A stretch of 34,704 bases of DNA. Origin: Mangrovicoccus ximenensis (GTDB taxonomy: Bacteria > Pseudomonadota > Alphaproteobacteria > Rhodobacterales > Rhodobacteraceae). This document shows positions 7,536 through 16,379 of this stretch, in pieces. Numbering within the stretch: the first letter of the stretch is position 1; each line of letters starts with the position of its first letter. The position numbers and the translations under genes are program-made. The notes beneath the pieces are model-generated. The model saw only the letters and a program-made list of their open reading frames with translations, made no database searches and was not told the DNA's origin. The stretch is from the NCBI RefSeq assembly GCF_003056725.1, contig NZ_QBKZ01000025.1, positions 197,512-232,215 on the forward strand, written 5' to 3'.

Positions 7536-8816
7536 ATGGACCATTTTCTGTATCGCGACGGCAGGCTGCATGCCGAGGACGTGGCGCTGGCCGAGATCGC
7601 GGCCGAGGTCGGCACGCCGTTCTACTGCTATTCCGCGGCGACGCTGCTGCGCCATTACCGGCTGTTCGACGAGGCGCTGTCGGGCCTGCCGCATCTGGTG
7701 TGCTTCGCGGTGAAGTCGAATTCCAACCAGGCGATCCTGCGGCTGCTCGGCCAGGCGGGCGCGGGCATGGACGTGGTGTCGGGCGGCGAATACGCGCGCG
7801 CCAGGGCGGCGGGCGTGCCGGGCGAACGGATCGTCTTCTCGGGCGTCGGCAAGACCCGCGAGGAGATGCGCACCGCGCTGGCCGGCGGCATCCGCCAGTT
7901 CAACGTCGAAAGCGAGCCCGAGATGCGGGCGCTGTCCGAGGTGGCCTCCTCGATGGGCGTGACCGCGCCGATCGCGGTGCGGGTGAACCCCGATGTCGAC
8001 GCCAAGACCCATGCCAAGATCGCGACCGGCAAATCCGAGAACAAGTTCGGCATCCCGATTTCCCGCGCCAAGGAGGTCTATGCGCTGGCCGCCGCGCTGC
8101 CCGGGCTAAAGGTCGTCGGGATCGACGTGCATATCGGCAGCCAGCTGACCGATCTGGAGCCCTTCCGCCTGGCCTACCGCAAGGTGGCGGCGCTGACCGA
8201 GGCGCTGCGCGCCGAGGGGCACGAAATCACCCGGCTCGACCTCGGCGGCGGGCTGGGCATTCCCTATACCCGCTCGAACGAGGCGCCGCCGCTGCCGTCG
8301 GATTACGGCGCGATGGTGCAGGAAGAGGTCGGCCATCTCGGCTGCGAGGTGGAGATCGAGCCGGGCCGGCTGATCTCCGGCAATGCCGGGATCCTGGTCT
8401 CCGAGGTGATCTACGTGAAGGAGGGCGAGGACCGCACCTTCCTGATTCTCGACGCCGCGATGAACGACCTGGTGCGTCCGTCGATGTATGACGCGCATCA
8501 CGACATCGTCCCGCTGGCCGAGGCCGAGGCCGCTGCCGAGCAGGCCCGCTACGACGTGGTCGGCCCGGTCTGCGAGACCGGCGACACCTTCGCCCGCGGC
8601 CGCGACATGCCCCCCTGCGGTCCCGGCGACCTGGTCGCCTTCCGCTCGGCAGGCGCCTATGGCGCGGTGATGGCGTCGGAATACAACACCCGGCCGCTGA
8701 TCCCCGAGGTTCTGGTGCAGGGCGGCGACTGGGCGGTGATCCGCCGCCGCCCGAGCTTCGAGGAGATCATCGCGCGCGACGCGGTGCCGGAATGGCTCGA
8801 CGGCGCCCACGCCTGA
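7536..8816 (+). CDS. lysA: Diaminopimelate decarboxylase
   Basis: 426-residue fold-type III PLP enzyme that converts meso-diaminopimelate to L-lysine, the last step of lysine synthesis, in the cytoplasm. The PLP lysine is Lys60 in CFAVKSNSN. HIGSQ is at 199-203, the phosphate-binding LGGGLG at 236-241, EPGRLI near 275, and CETGD, supplying the cross-subunit Cys, at 346-350. Full length with all motifs. I chose ATG 7536 (MDHFLYRDG); an in-frame TTG 21 bp upstream is less likely. In related genomes lysA is followed by the TIGR02302 gene, as here, where only the start of that gene remains attached. Confidence 0.95.
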   Translation: MDHFLYRDGRLHAEDVALAEIAAEVGTPFYCYSAATLLRHYRLFDEALSGLPHLVCFAVKSNSNQAILRLLGQAGAGMDVVSGGEYARARAAGVPGERIVFSGVGKTREEMRTALAGGIRQFNVESEPEMRALSEVASSMGVTAPIAVRVNPDVDAKTHAKIATGKSENKFGIPISRAKEVYALAAALPGLKVVGIDVHIGSQLTDLEPFRLAYRKVAALTEALRAEGHEITRLDLGGGLGIPYTRSNEAPPLPSDYGAMVQEEVGHLGCEVEIEPGRLISGNAGILVSEVIYVKEGEDRTFLILDAAMNDLVRPSMYDAHHDIVPLAEAEAAAEQARYDVVGPVCETGDTFARGRDMPPCGPGDLVAFRSAGAYGAVMASEYNTRPLIPEVLVQGGDWAVIRRRPSFEEIIARDAVPEWLDGAHA

Positions 8817-8827
8817 TTTCCGGGCAG

Positions 8828-8845
8828 CGGGCGGATCACCGCCCG
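8828..8845 (+). terminator. First hairpin after lysA
   Basis: A 7-bp perfect stem, CGGGCGG / CCGCCCG, with a 4-base loop, begins 12 bp after the lysA stop and is followed by TTC. It is probably the first half of a tandem terminator. Confidence 0.5.
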
Positions 8846-8861
8846 TTCACGGTCCTGTCAG

Positions 8862-8884
8862 AGAGGGCGGCCAAGCCGCCTCTT
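8862..8884 (+). terminator. Second hairpin after lysA, with short T-run
   Basis: GGCGGC-CAA-GCCGCC forms a 6-bp stem extended by AGA/TCT with one bulged base, followed by TTTG. It lies between lysA and the TIGR02302 gene and suggests the two are transcribed separately. Confidence 0.5.
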
Positions 8885-8961
8885 TGACGATGGGCAATTC
8901 CGCGTTATCGTTTCCGAAACCTGTTGCCCGACCTTCTGGGCAAGAGACAGCGGAGCGCGCC

Positions 8962-9233
8962 TTGCCCGACGACAAGACCGAGTCCCAACCGATCCCCGAC
9001 CGCCTGCGCGGCACGCTGGCGCTGACCCGCGCGGGCCTTCTGGCCGAGCGGATGCTGCGCTGTTTCTGGCAGCTCTGGGCGGTGGCCCTGGCGGCCTGCG
9101 CCGTGGTGATGCTGGGCCTGCATGACGTCGCCGCGATCGAGATCGTCTGGGTCGGCCTGGTCGCCGTTCCGCTGGCGGCGGCCGCCGCTCTGGTCAACGG
9201 CATCCGCAAGTTCCGCCTGCCCACCCCTGCCCG
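8962..9233 (+). pseudogene. TIGR02302 (DUF4175) membrane protein, N-terminal fragment
   Basis: The first ~90 residues of a TIGR02302/DUF4175 protein, a large (about 800-850 residues) inner-membrane protein of unknown function in alphaproteobacteria. The likely start is TTG 8962-8964 with GGAG six bases upstream. The segment contains DRLRGTLALTRAGLLAERML, then two hydrophobic stretches, then NGIRKFRLPTPA. At about 9234 the sequence switches to the reverse strand of a dctD gene. The missing middle of the same family lies at 10562-11706 on the opposite strand, pointing to an inversion or misorientation of the block between. The position directly after lysA is the usual one for this gene. Confidence 0.8.
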
Positions 9234-9724
9234 GCCGCCGCCACCGCGCGCAGCCGGTCGCGGTAGTTCTGCGCCACCGCGCTCTTGCCGGGGATCATCC
9301 GGGCCGCATGGTCGCCGCGGGTCAGCCGCCGCTTCAGCGCGCGGTTTTCCAGCACCAGCGCACGCAGCTTCATCGCCCGCTCGACGCTGGCCAGCAGGGT
9401 CTTCGGATCGCAGGGCTTTTCGAGGAAATCGAAGGCGCCGTCCTGCATCGCGCGGACCGCCATCGGGATGTCGCCCTCGCCGGTCAGCAGGATCACCGGC
9501 AGCTCGCCGTCCTGCGCGCGGGCATAGTCGAGCAGATGGAATCCGTCGCGGCCCGGCATGCGGATATCGGTGACGATCACTCCGGGAAACTCCGGCGCGA
9601 TCACGTCCTTGGCGGCGACGAAGCTGCCCGCGGCATGGACCTTGTACTCGGCCAGATCCAGCGTCTGCGCCAGCGCCTCGCGCACCAGCGGGTCGTCCTC
9701 GACCAGAAGCACCTCTTCCGTCAT
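9234..9724 (-). pseudogene. dctD: DctD-like response regulator, receiver domain only
   Basis: The N-terminal ~163 residues of an NtrC-type response regulator of the C4-dicarboxylate transport regulator group. The receiver domain is complete: acidic pair Asp10/Asp11, phospho-acceptor Asp53 in VTDIRMPG, Thr81 and Lys103 in DFLEKPCD. The linker into the sigma-54 AAA+ domain (SAVAQNYRDRLRAVAAA) is present, but the ATPase and DNA-binding domains are absent because the sequence joins the TIGR02302 fragment. ATG 9722-9724 overlaps the dctB stop (ATGA), showing the two were one operon. As it stands it could receive a phosphate but could not activate sigma-54 promoters. Confidence 0.82.
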
Positions 9725-10561
9725 GCCGCCGCCTCCTTCTCCGGGGCGGGCAGCGTCACGGTGAAGACCGCGCCGCCGCCGTCGCGGTTATGCCCCTCGA
9801 TATTGCCGCCGAAGCTCTGCACCAGCCCGTAGGAAATGGAAAGCCCGAGCCCCATGCCCTCGCCCGGCCCGACCTCCTTCGTGGTATAGAACGGGTCGAA
9901 GATGCGGTCGGGATGCGCCAGTCCCGGCCCGCGGTCGGCCACGGAAATGCGCACGCCCTGCGCCACCGGCTCGGCGCGGATGCTCAGCGTGCCGCCCGCA
10001 CCCGCCATTGCGTCGAGCGCGTTCAGCACAAGGTTGGTCACCACCTGCTGCAGCCGCACCTCGCCCGCCATCACCCGCAGCGGCGCGGCGGGCGGCTCCC
10101 AGTCGAGATCGGCGCCGCTCTCGCGCAGCCGGGTCTCCGACATTTCCAGCGCGGCATTGATCACCCGCACCGGATCGACGGCACGCACCGGCGCGTTCTC
10201 CTGCCGGGCGAAGGCGCGCAGATTGCGGATGATCCGCGCCATGCGGTCGCCGAGCTCGGTGATCCGCGCGAGGTTCTGCGCGACGACCTCGGTGCGGCCG
10301 CGCTCGAGCAGGAGCTGGGCATTCTCGGAAAACGACCGGATCGCCATCAGCGGCTGGTTCAGCTCGTGGCTGATCCCGGCGGACATCTCGCCGAGCGCCG
10401 AGAGCTTGCCGGCCTGCACCAGCCGCGCCTGCGCCGCCTTCAGCTGCGCCTCGGCCTCCTTGCGCTCGGCCACCTCGTGGCGCAGCTGTTCGTTCGCCGC
10501 CGAAAGTTCGCGGGTGCGGTCGCGGACCCGGGCCTCCAGCACTTCCTTGGCCGCGGTGGCT
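9721..10561 (-). pseudogene. dctB: DctB-like sensor histidine kinase, C-terminal fragment
   Basis: About 280 C-terminal residues of a DctB-type sensor kinase. In order: coiled-coil linker (EVLEARVRDRTREL and on), dimerisation/phosphoacceptor helix SALGEMSAGISHELNQPLMAIRSF with the H-box His at 10366-10368, N box around VTNLVLNALDAM, G1 box ADRGPGL, F box FDPFYTTKEVGPGEG, and G2 box GMGLGLSISYG. The periplasmic dicarboxylate-sensing domain and both membrane helices are missing. Its 5' side runs at about 10562 into the Gly/Gln-rich repeat of TIGR02302. It overlaps dctD by ATGA. Without the sensor half it cannot sense a ligand. Confidence 0.85.
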
Positions 10562-11706
10562 GCCGCCCTGCCCGGGCTGGCCCTGCCCCGGCTGGCCCTC
10601 GCCCTGCTGCTGGCCCTGGCCGGGCTGTCCCGGCTGGCCCTGTTGCCCCGGCTGGCCCTGCTGCCCTTGCTGGCCGTCCTGGTTGAACTGGTCCTGCAGT
10701 TCGCGGAAGCTCTCGTCCGACAGGTCCTGCTGGTCGCGCAGCATCTCCTGCAGCTCGTTCATCGCCTGCTGGCCCGGGCTCGGCTGGCCTTGCCCCTGGC
10801 CCTGGGCGATCTGCATGTTCTCCATCATCCGGCTCAGCATGTCCAAGAGCTGCTGCGCCTCGGCCATCCGGCCTTCCTCCATCAGCTGCTGCAGCTGGTC
10901 GAGCATGTCCTGCAGCTGGTCGCCGGTGATCTCCATCGACTGCTGGTTCTGCGCCTGCTGCTGGCCCTGCTCCTGCTGCTGCTCGGCAAGCTGGCGCATG
11001 TAGTCCTGCATCGCCTCGCGCAGCTCCTGCATCAGCTCGGCGATCTCCTCCTCGGAGGCGCCGTTGCGCATCGCCTCGCTCAGCCGCTCCTGCGCGCGGC
11101 GCAGCCGGTCCATCGCGTTCGACAGGTCGCCATCCTCGATCCTCAGCGCCAGATCCCAGAGCGCTGCCGCGATCTCGTCGCGGGTCTCCTCGCCCAGCCC
11201 CGGCCCGTGCTGCAGCGCCGCCTCGAGCCCGCGCACCGCAAAGCGCAGCCGCAGATAGTCGGTCTCCGCCTTGAACAGCCCTTCGGGACGGTGCGACACC
11301 GCCCGCAGCACCATCGCCACCTCGGCGGCATTGGCGCGGTTCCACAACAGCGCCTGGCGCTGCTCGATGATCGCCTTGGCCAGCGGCACGAAGAAGCGGC
11401 GCCCCGGCAGCACGTCCGAGACCGGCTCGGACCGGCCGGTCTGGGCGGTGGCGTCCTCGACCTCCAGCCGCATCGTCACCGGCAGGTTGGCCCAAGGGTG
11501 TTCCGACAGGTTCTCGGCAAGGATTTCCTCGAACTCCGCCCGGTCTCCGGAGATCGGCATCGGCAGGTCGATCACCAGGGGCTCGCGCGGCTCGGGATCG
11601 GCGGCGCGGCCATAGCGGCGGTCGACGGCATCGAGATCGAGCGTCACCACGGCGCGGCCGCGCTCCACGCCGAAATCGTCCGACGCCGCGAAGGGCAGCG
11701 ACATCT
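10562..11706 (-). pseudogene. TIGR02302 (DUF4175) protein, middle fragment
   Basis: About 380 residues from the central and C-proximal part of a TIGR02302 protein. It runs from EMSLPFAASDDFGVERG through SEHPWANLPVTMRLEVEDA and PGRRFFVPLAKAIIEQRQALLWNR, then a long Gln/Glu/Met-rich helical region (about 10690-11090; QELREAMQDYMRQLAEQ, QLQDMLDQLQQLMEEGRMAEAQ) and finally the Gly-Gln repeat. The periplasmic beginning, the N-terminal membrane helices and the C-terminus are missing. Together with the N-terminal piece at 8962-9233 it would make a nearly continuous gene if this block were flipped. At about 11707 it meets DUF1800 sequence on the other strand. Confidence 0.8.
10564..10681. repeat. Low-complexity Gly-Gln-Pro codon repeat at a junction
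   Basis: Roughly 120 bp of imperfect repeats of CCGGCTGGCCCTG and CCGGGCTGGCC, coding on the reverse strand for (GQPGQQ)n inside the TIGR02302 protein. The repeat ends exactly where TIGR02302 sequence changes to dctB sequence. Such tracts recombine or collapse easily, both in cells and in assemblers. Confidence 0.7.
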
Positions 11707-12756
11707 CGCCGGCCGCATCGGCCCCGAGCTCGCCCTGCCCGAGATCGCCGAGATGGGCCGCACCATCCGCAGGGCCGAACGCCAGCACTGGATCGAGGCG
11801 ATCGCCGCCACCGTCGCCCGCGGCATCGCCGCCCCGGACGGGTTCCGCGAGCGGCTGGTGCTGTTCTGGGCCGACCATTTCGCCGCGGCCGGGCGCGGGG
11901 TCTTCCTGCGCCACCGTGTCGACACCTTTGTCGAGGACGCGATCCGGCCGCATGTCGCCGGGCGCTTTGCCGACCTGCTGAAGGCGGCGGCGCTGCATCC
12001 GGTGATGCTGCAGTATCTCAACCAGAACAGCTCGGTCGGGCCAGGCTCCAGGCTGGCGGAAAACCGGCCGGGGCGGCGCTTCGGGCTGAACGAGAATCTC
12101 GGCCGGGAGCTCCTGGAACTGCACACGCTGGGCGTCGGCGGCCAGTACGGCCAGCAGGATGTCCGCGAGATGGCCGAGTTGCTGGCCGGGCTGAACATTA
12201 CCGGCGAGATGGAGATGGTGTTCCAGCCGAACCGGGCGGAGCCGGGGGCCGAGCATGTGCTGGGCTTTTCCTCCAGTCCGCGCCGCGACCGGCTGCAGGA
12301 CATCCTGAACGCGCTCGACTACCTCGCGCTGCATCCCGACACCGCGGCGCATCTGAGCCGCAAGCTGGCGGTGCATTTCGTCTCCGACACGCCCGGCGAG
12401 GATCTGGTGGCGGCGATGGCGGCGCGCTACCGCGACAGCGGCGGCGACCTGATGCAGGTCTACGAGGCGATGCTGTCGCATCCCGCCGCCTGGGCGCCGG
12501 AGCTGGCCAAGGTCAAGCGGCCGGTCGATTACGTGACCAGCGGGCTGCGCGCGCTCGGCGCGGATCCGCAGGCGCTGCCGGCGGCGGCGAAGGAGACGCC
12601 TAGGCAGATCCTGCGCGACCTGATGCATCCGATGTGGTTCATGGGCCAGCGCTGGGGCGAGCCCGACGGGCCGAATGGCTGGCCCGAGGAGGGCGCCGCC
12701 TGGATCACGGCCAATGCGCTGTCGGAACGGACGAAATGGGCGCTGCGGGCGCCGTC
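11707..12756 (+). pseudogene. DUF1800 family protein, internal fragment
   Basis: About 350 residues of a DUF1800 protein (usually 450-600 residues; often paired with a DUF1501 gene; function unknown, probably exported). Recognisable blocks are GFRERLVLFWADHFAAAG, AIRPHVAGRFADLL, LLHPVMLQYL-like, FGLNENLGRELLELHTLGVGG, the YGQQDVREMAELLAGL segment, HLSRKLAVHFVSD, and AWITANALSERTKWALRAPSM at the right end. The start and roughly the first 60-100 residues are missing on the left. The right end stops at about 12756, where the sequence becomes the reverse strand of a GNAT gene. No DUF1501 partner is present. Confidence 0.8.
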
Positions 12757-13016
12757 CATGCCGGGCGTGCCTCGGCCGCGCGATGCGCCGCCAGCGGCAG
12801 GCCGGTCGCCGCGCCGACCAGGCGGGCGCCATCCCAGGCACCGACGAGAATCGCGTCCGGCGTGTCGGCATAGCCCGCCAGATAGCGGCGCTCATAAGCG
12901 ACATCGCCGTCATAGAGATAGGGCCAGGCCCGGAAAACCTCGATCCTGAGCTGCGCCAGTCCGTCCAGCGCGCCTTCGAGCTCGGCCCCGGTCAGCGGGC
13001 GGAGCTCGACCGTCAC
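12757..13016 (-). pseudogene. GNAT family N-acetyltransferase, N-terminal fragment
   Basis: The first ~85 residues of a GNAT-type acetyltransferase: RPLTGAELEGALDGLAQLRIEVFRAWPYLYDGD, then ERRYLAGYADTPDAILVGAWDGARLVGAATGLPL. This covers strands 1-3 of the fold; the acetyl-CoA-binding loop (Q/R-x-x-G-x-G/A) is missing because the sequence joins the DUF1800 fragment. The GTG start at 13014-13016 overlaps the stop of the UPF0262 gene (GTGA), so it was translationally coupled as the third gene of the hisD operon. Confidence 0.75.
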
Positions 13017-13483
13017 GGGCGGTCCTCCGACAGCAGAACGCAGACCAGGGTGAACAGGCGGCGCGCGGTCTCGGGATCGACCTCGGCCTTGCCTTCCAGC
13101 CGTTCGCGCAGCTCGCGCGCGCCTTCGTGATGGATACCGCGGCGGGCATCGTCCAGCGTCTCGATCTCGGCCGCCCCGGCGGTCTTCACCGCCTCGTAGT
13201 AGCTGGCGCAGATCTGGCCGTAATCCTTGACGATCTGCCTCAGCGGCCCGAGCGACAGGTCGAACTGCGCCGCCTGCGCACCGGACGCCGCCAGGTCGAA
13301 GCTGAGCCGCGACCCCGAACGCCCGAGCGTCAGGTTGTAGGGCCCCGAGGGCGCGCCCGGCAGGGCAAAGCTGTTTTCCTCGATCAGGTCGAAGATCGCG
13401 ACCTGCTGCTCCTGCTGCAGTTCCGGCGAGGGCGGCGGCGCCTCGCCGAGATCGAGCTCGATATGCGACAGCCTGTCGGTCAT
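13013..13483 (-). CDS. UPF0262 family protein
   Basis: 156-residue conserved alphaproteobacterial protein of unknown function. Family features are the N-terminal [22 protein letters not shown], the PYNLTLG strand, the [16 protein letters not shown] helix and the AREIE-like C-terminal helices ([17 protein letters not shown]). Its position directly after hisD is conserved in Rhodobacteraceae. The ATG at 13481-13483 overlaps the hisD stop (ATGA), and its own stop overlaps the next start (GTGA), so the three genes form one tightly coupled operon. Length is normal and the gene looks intact. Confidence 0.88.
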   Translation of the reverse strand: MTDRLSHIELDLGEAPPPSPELQQEQQVAIFDLIEENSFALPGAPSGPYNLTLGRSGSRLSFDLAASGAQAAQFDLSLGPLRQIVKDYGQICASYYEAVKTAGAAEIETLDDARRGIHHEGARELRERLEGKAEVDPETARRLFTLVCVLLSEDRP

Positions 13484-14430
13484 TCTGCCCCCTCGTTCAG
13501 ATGGTCCAGCCGCGCCCGGACGGAGAGCCCGTGCGCTTCGAGGCTTTCGGATTTGGCCAGGGTCTCGGCAGCCGGGCCGATCGCGGCCAGCGCGCCGGGG
13601 GTCATCCGGGCCAGGGTGGTGCGCTTGACGAAATCCATCACCGACAGCCCCGAGGAGAACCGCGCCGAGCGCGCCGTCGGCAGCACGTGGTTCGGCCCGC
13701 CGACATAGTCGCCGATGGCTTCGGGCGTCCAGGCGCCGAGGAAGATCGCGCCGGCATGGCGGATCTTCTGCGACAGCGCTTCGGGATCGGCAACGCAGAG
13801 TTCCAGGTGCTCGGGCGCGATCCGGTCCGACAGCGCGGCAGCCTCGCCGAGATCGCGCACGGTGATCACCGCACCGAAATCGCGCCAGCTGGCGGCGGCG
13901 ATCACGCGCCGCTCCAGCGTTTCCAACCGCTTGTCGACCGCCGCCGCGACGGCGCGGCCGAATTCGGCATCGTCGGTGATCAGGATCGACTGGGCGCTTT
14001 CGTCATGCTCGGCCTGGCTCAGCAGGTCGATGGCGAGCCAGTCGGGATCGTTGTCCCGGTCGGCGATCACCAGGATCTCGGACGGCCCGGCGATCATGTC
14101 GATGCCGACCTTGCCGAAGACCCGGCGCTTGGCCGCCGCGACGAAGGCGTTGCCCGGTCCGGTGATCTTGTCCACCGGCTTGACGGTCTCCGTGCCGTAG
14201 GCCATTGCCGCCACCGCCTGCGCGCCGCCGATGCGGTAGACCGTGTCCACGCCCGACAGCCGCGCGGCCAAGAGGACCAGCGGATTGACCTGGCCGCCCG
14301 GCGTCGGCGCGCAGATCGCCAGCCGCTCCACCCCGGCGACCGCGGCGGGAATCGCGTTCATCAGCACCGAAGACGGGTAGCTCGCCAGCCCGCCCGGCAC
14401 ATAGAGCCCGGCCGCCTCGACGGCGTGCCA
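13480..14430 (-). pseudogene. hisD: Histidinol dehydrogenase, N-terminus missing
   Basis: About 316 C-terminal residues of HisD, the zinc enzyme that oxidises L-histidinol to L-histidine in two NAD-dependent steps (the full protein is about 430-440 residues). The sequence begins at [23 protein letters not shown], well inside the family, and continues with [47 protein letters not shown], and the catalytic segment [26 protein letters not shown] and [10 protein letters not shown] follow. The first ~115-120 residues and any start are lost. Upstream of 14430 the sequence is gene-free. If real, this deletion would make the cell a histidine auxotroph unless another copy exists. Confidence 0.88.
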
Positions 14431-14783
14431 TGCGCCGGGGCCAGCGGCCTGCGCGCCGCGAAGCGCGGCAGTGCCGTCAAGGCAGAGCGGGGTCCGAGGC
14501 TGCCGCTGGGGCGATCAGCGTGCAGCGCAGTCCCTTTCGGCAGCGGGGTCTCAGGACCCGCGACGTGGCGGAACCTTGCGGCGCTGCACTGTCCGGGACT
14601 GCTTTGGCTTGAAACCGGGGGCGGGCTGCGCCAAATGGACAGGCCCAGCCATGATCCGGACCGGATCGCCAGGCCGTCCTGCCGATCCCGAATGCTGGTG
14701 CCCCATGTCCGTTTCCTCTCCGGGCCGCAAGGTTGCGCGGCCATGAACTGCGCTTCCCGGATGTCCGGCGGAAGCCGCGCGGC
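14431..14783. other. Gene-free stretch beside truncated hisD
   Basis: About 350 bp of GC-rich sequence. Short open frames exist on both strands, as expected at this base composition, but none shows a recognisable motif or a good start, and I cannot find the missing hisD 5' part. The next support for a gene is the small secreted protein ending at 14784. Confidence 0.5.
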
Positions 14784-15287
14784 TCATGCCGGCCCGGACC
14801 TGCCGCATGCGGTGCGCCCGGCTGGTCCTGTCCGGTGAATGCTGTGCCGCAATCCGGTGCAGGAGAGGCACGCTCCCGGATGCCCCGAACTCCGCTGTCC
14901 TGCCGCTCCGGAGAGGCAGGGCAGGCCGTCCGCTGTCCATCCGGGCGGCGATTGGCGGGGTGCCGCGCGTCCCATCGGCGCGCGGCTGGCACGTCCGGCT
15001 TGGGCATGTGCGTGCTGTCGGAAGGCTTGGCCTGTCAGCTGGACGGGCCTGCCCCCCCCTGCGGGCGGCATCAGCCCCGCCAGCGCGCCAAGGATGCCGT
15101 CGGGGCACAGATGCACCTCGCGCAGCGGGTTTCCCGCGGCATCGACGCTGACCGTGACCGCCGCTCCGCCGGTGCAGATCACGATCTGCCCGGCGGCCCG
15201 CGCTTGGCCCCGCGCCGCGCCGAAGCTGATGCCGGAGACCAGCATCAGCAGGACGAGCAGGAAACAGGCGGGGCGCTGCGGTTTCAT
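14784..15287 (-). CDS. Small secreted protein, DUF2946-like, C-terminus uncertain
   Basis: Starts at ATG 15285-15287, 12 bp after the pyrD stop in the same direction. Residues 1-32 form a signal peptide or membrane anchor (KPQRPACFLLVLLMLVSG and on). The mature start, GQIVICTGGAAVTVSVDAAGNP, followed by HLCPDGILGALAG, resembles DUF2946-type proteins, where a CPDC pair is usual; here the second Cys is Gly. The first ~95 residues look real. The remaining ~70 have strange composition, and the true stop may have been lost, since family members usually end soon after an Ala/Pro/Arg-rich tail. Function unknown; relatives often sit near copper-handling genes, not seen here. Confidence 0.5.
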   Translation of the reverse strand: MKPQRPACFLLVLLMLVSGISFGAARGQARAAGQIVICTGGAAVTVSVDAAGNPLREVHLCPDGILGALAGLMPPAGGGRPVQLTGQAFRQHAHAQAGRASRAPMGRAAPRQSPPGWTADGLPCLSGAAGQRSSGHPGACLSCTGLRHSIHRTGPAGRTACGRSGPA

Positions 15288-15299
15288 CGGCCTATGGCA

Positions 15300-16379
15300 T
15301 CAATCCCGGAATTTCGCCGACCATAGATGGGCTTCCTGGCCGCGCGCCTCGGCGATGTTGTCGAGGCCGAGATCGCGCGCCTTGCGGTCGAGCCCCTCGA
15401 GGATCCGCGGCACCAGCGACAGGCCTTCATAGACCAGCGCGGAATAGAGCTGGAGCGCGGTTGCCCCGGCGGCGATCTTGGCGAAGGCATCCTCGGCCGA
15501 GGCGATGCCGCCGACGCCGATCAAGGGCAGCTTGCCGCCGGTCAGCTCGTGCAGCCGTGCCAGGACGGCGGTGGAGCGCTCGAAGAGCGGCGCGCCCGAC
15601 AGCCCGCCGGTCTCGCCGCGGTGGCGGCCCGCCAGTCCCGCACGCGAGATCGTGGTGTTGGTCGCGATGATGCCGTTCAGGCTCGACACGGCGGCGACCT
15701 CGGCGATGTCGGCGAGCGATTCCTCTTTCAGATCCGGCGCGATCTTCAGGAAGACCGGCGGCCGGTGGGTGCCCGGCAGTTCGGCGCGCGCCTGCATCAC
15801 CTCGGTGACCAGCGCCCAGAGCGCCTTCTTGCCCTGCAGGTCGCGCAGCTGCTCGGTATTGGGCGAGGACACGTTGATGGTGACGAAATCGACATGCGCA
15901 CCGCAGGCCTCGAGCACCGCGACATAGTCGGGAATGCGGTCCTCGCTGTCCTTGTTGGCGCCGAGATTGAGCCCCAGAACGCCGCCCGCAGGACGCGCGG
16001 CCAGCTTCGCCGCCATCGCCTCCGCGCCTTCGTTGTTGAAGCCGAAGCGGTTGATCACGCCGCGGTCCTCGGGCAGACGGAACAGCCGCGGCTTCGGGTT
16101 GCCGGGCTGCGGCCGCGGCGTGGTGGCGCCGACCTCGACGAAGCCGAACCCGGCCTTCATCAGCGCGGGCAGGGCGCGGGCATTCTTGTCGAAGCCCGCC
16201 GCCAGCCCCAGCGGATTGTCGAGCTCCAGCGCGCCGAGCCGGGTCTTCAGCCGCGGGCTCGACACCTTGCGCGGCAGCGGCGCGAGGCCGCGCTCCAGCG
16301 CCCAGATCGCCCAGTCATGCGCCGTTTCCGGCTCCATCTTCTGCAGGACCGCCAGCCCCGCCCGTTCCAGCACCGTCAT
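15300..16379 (-). CDS. pyrD: Dihydroorotate dehydrogenase (quinone), class 2
   Basis: 359-residue FMN enzyme of the inner membrane that oxidises dihydroorotate to orotate with quinone as acceptor, the fourth step of pyrimidine synthesis. The N-terminal amphipathic helices (about 1-40) typical of class 2 are present. Then come [12 protein letters not shown] at 55-66, [22 protein letters not shown], and [16 protein letters not shown] (about 168-175) supplies the catalytic Ser that defines class 2, followed by [15 protein letters not shown] and GVGGIAS in the FMN phosphate site. The ATG at 16377-16379 overlaps the DUF952 stop (ATGA), indicating a coupled operon. Complete. Confidence 0.95.
   Translation of the reverse strand: MTVLERAGLAVLQKMEPETAHDWAIWALERGLAPLPRKVSSPRLKTRLGALELDNPLGLAAGFDKNARALPALMKAGFGFVEVGATTPRPQPGNPKPRLFRLPEDRGVINRFGFNNEGAEAMAAKLAARPAGGVLGLNLGANKDSEDRIPDYVAVLEACGAHVDFVTINVSSPNTEQLRDLQGKKALWALVTEVMQARAELPGTHRPPVFLKIAPDLKEESLADIAEVAAVSSLNGIIATNTTISRAGLAGRHRGETGGLSGAPLFERSTAVLARLHELTGGKLPLIGVGGIASAEDAFAKIAAGATALQLYSALVYEGLSLVPRILEGLDRKARDLGLDNIAEARGQEAHLWSAKFRD

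Noticed and set aside
9902..11700. Very long rightward open frame antisense to dctB and TIGR02302
   Set aside because: Its translation is Ala/Arg/Ser/Leu-rich without motifs until 11707, where the real DUF1800 fragment begins; it is the shadow of the reverse-strand genes at high G+C.
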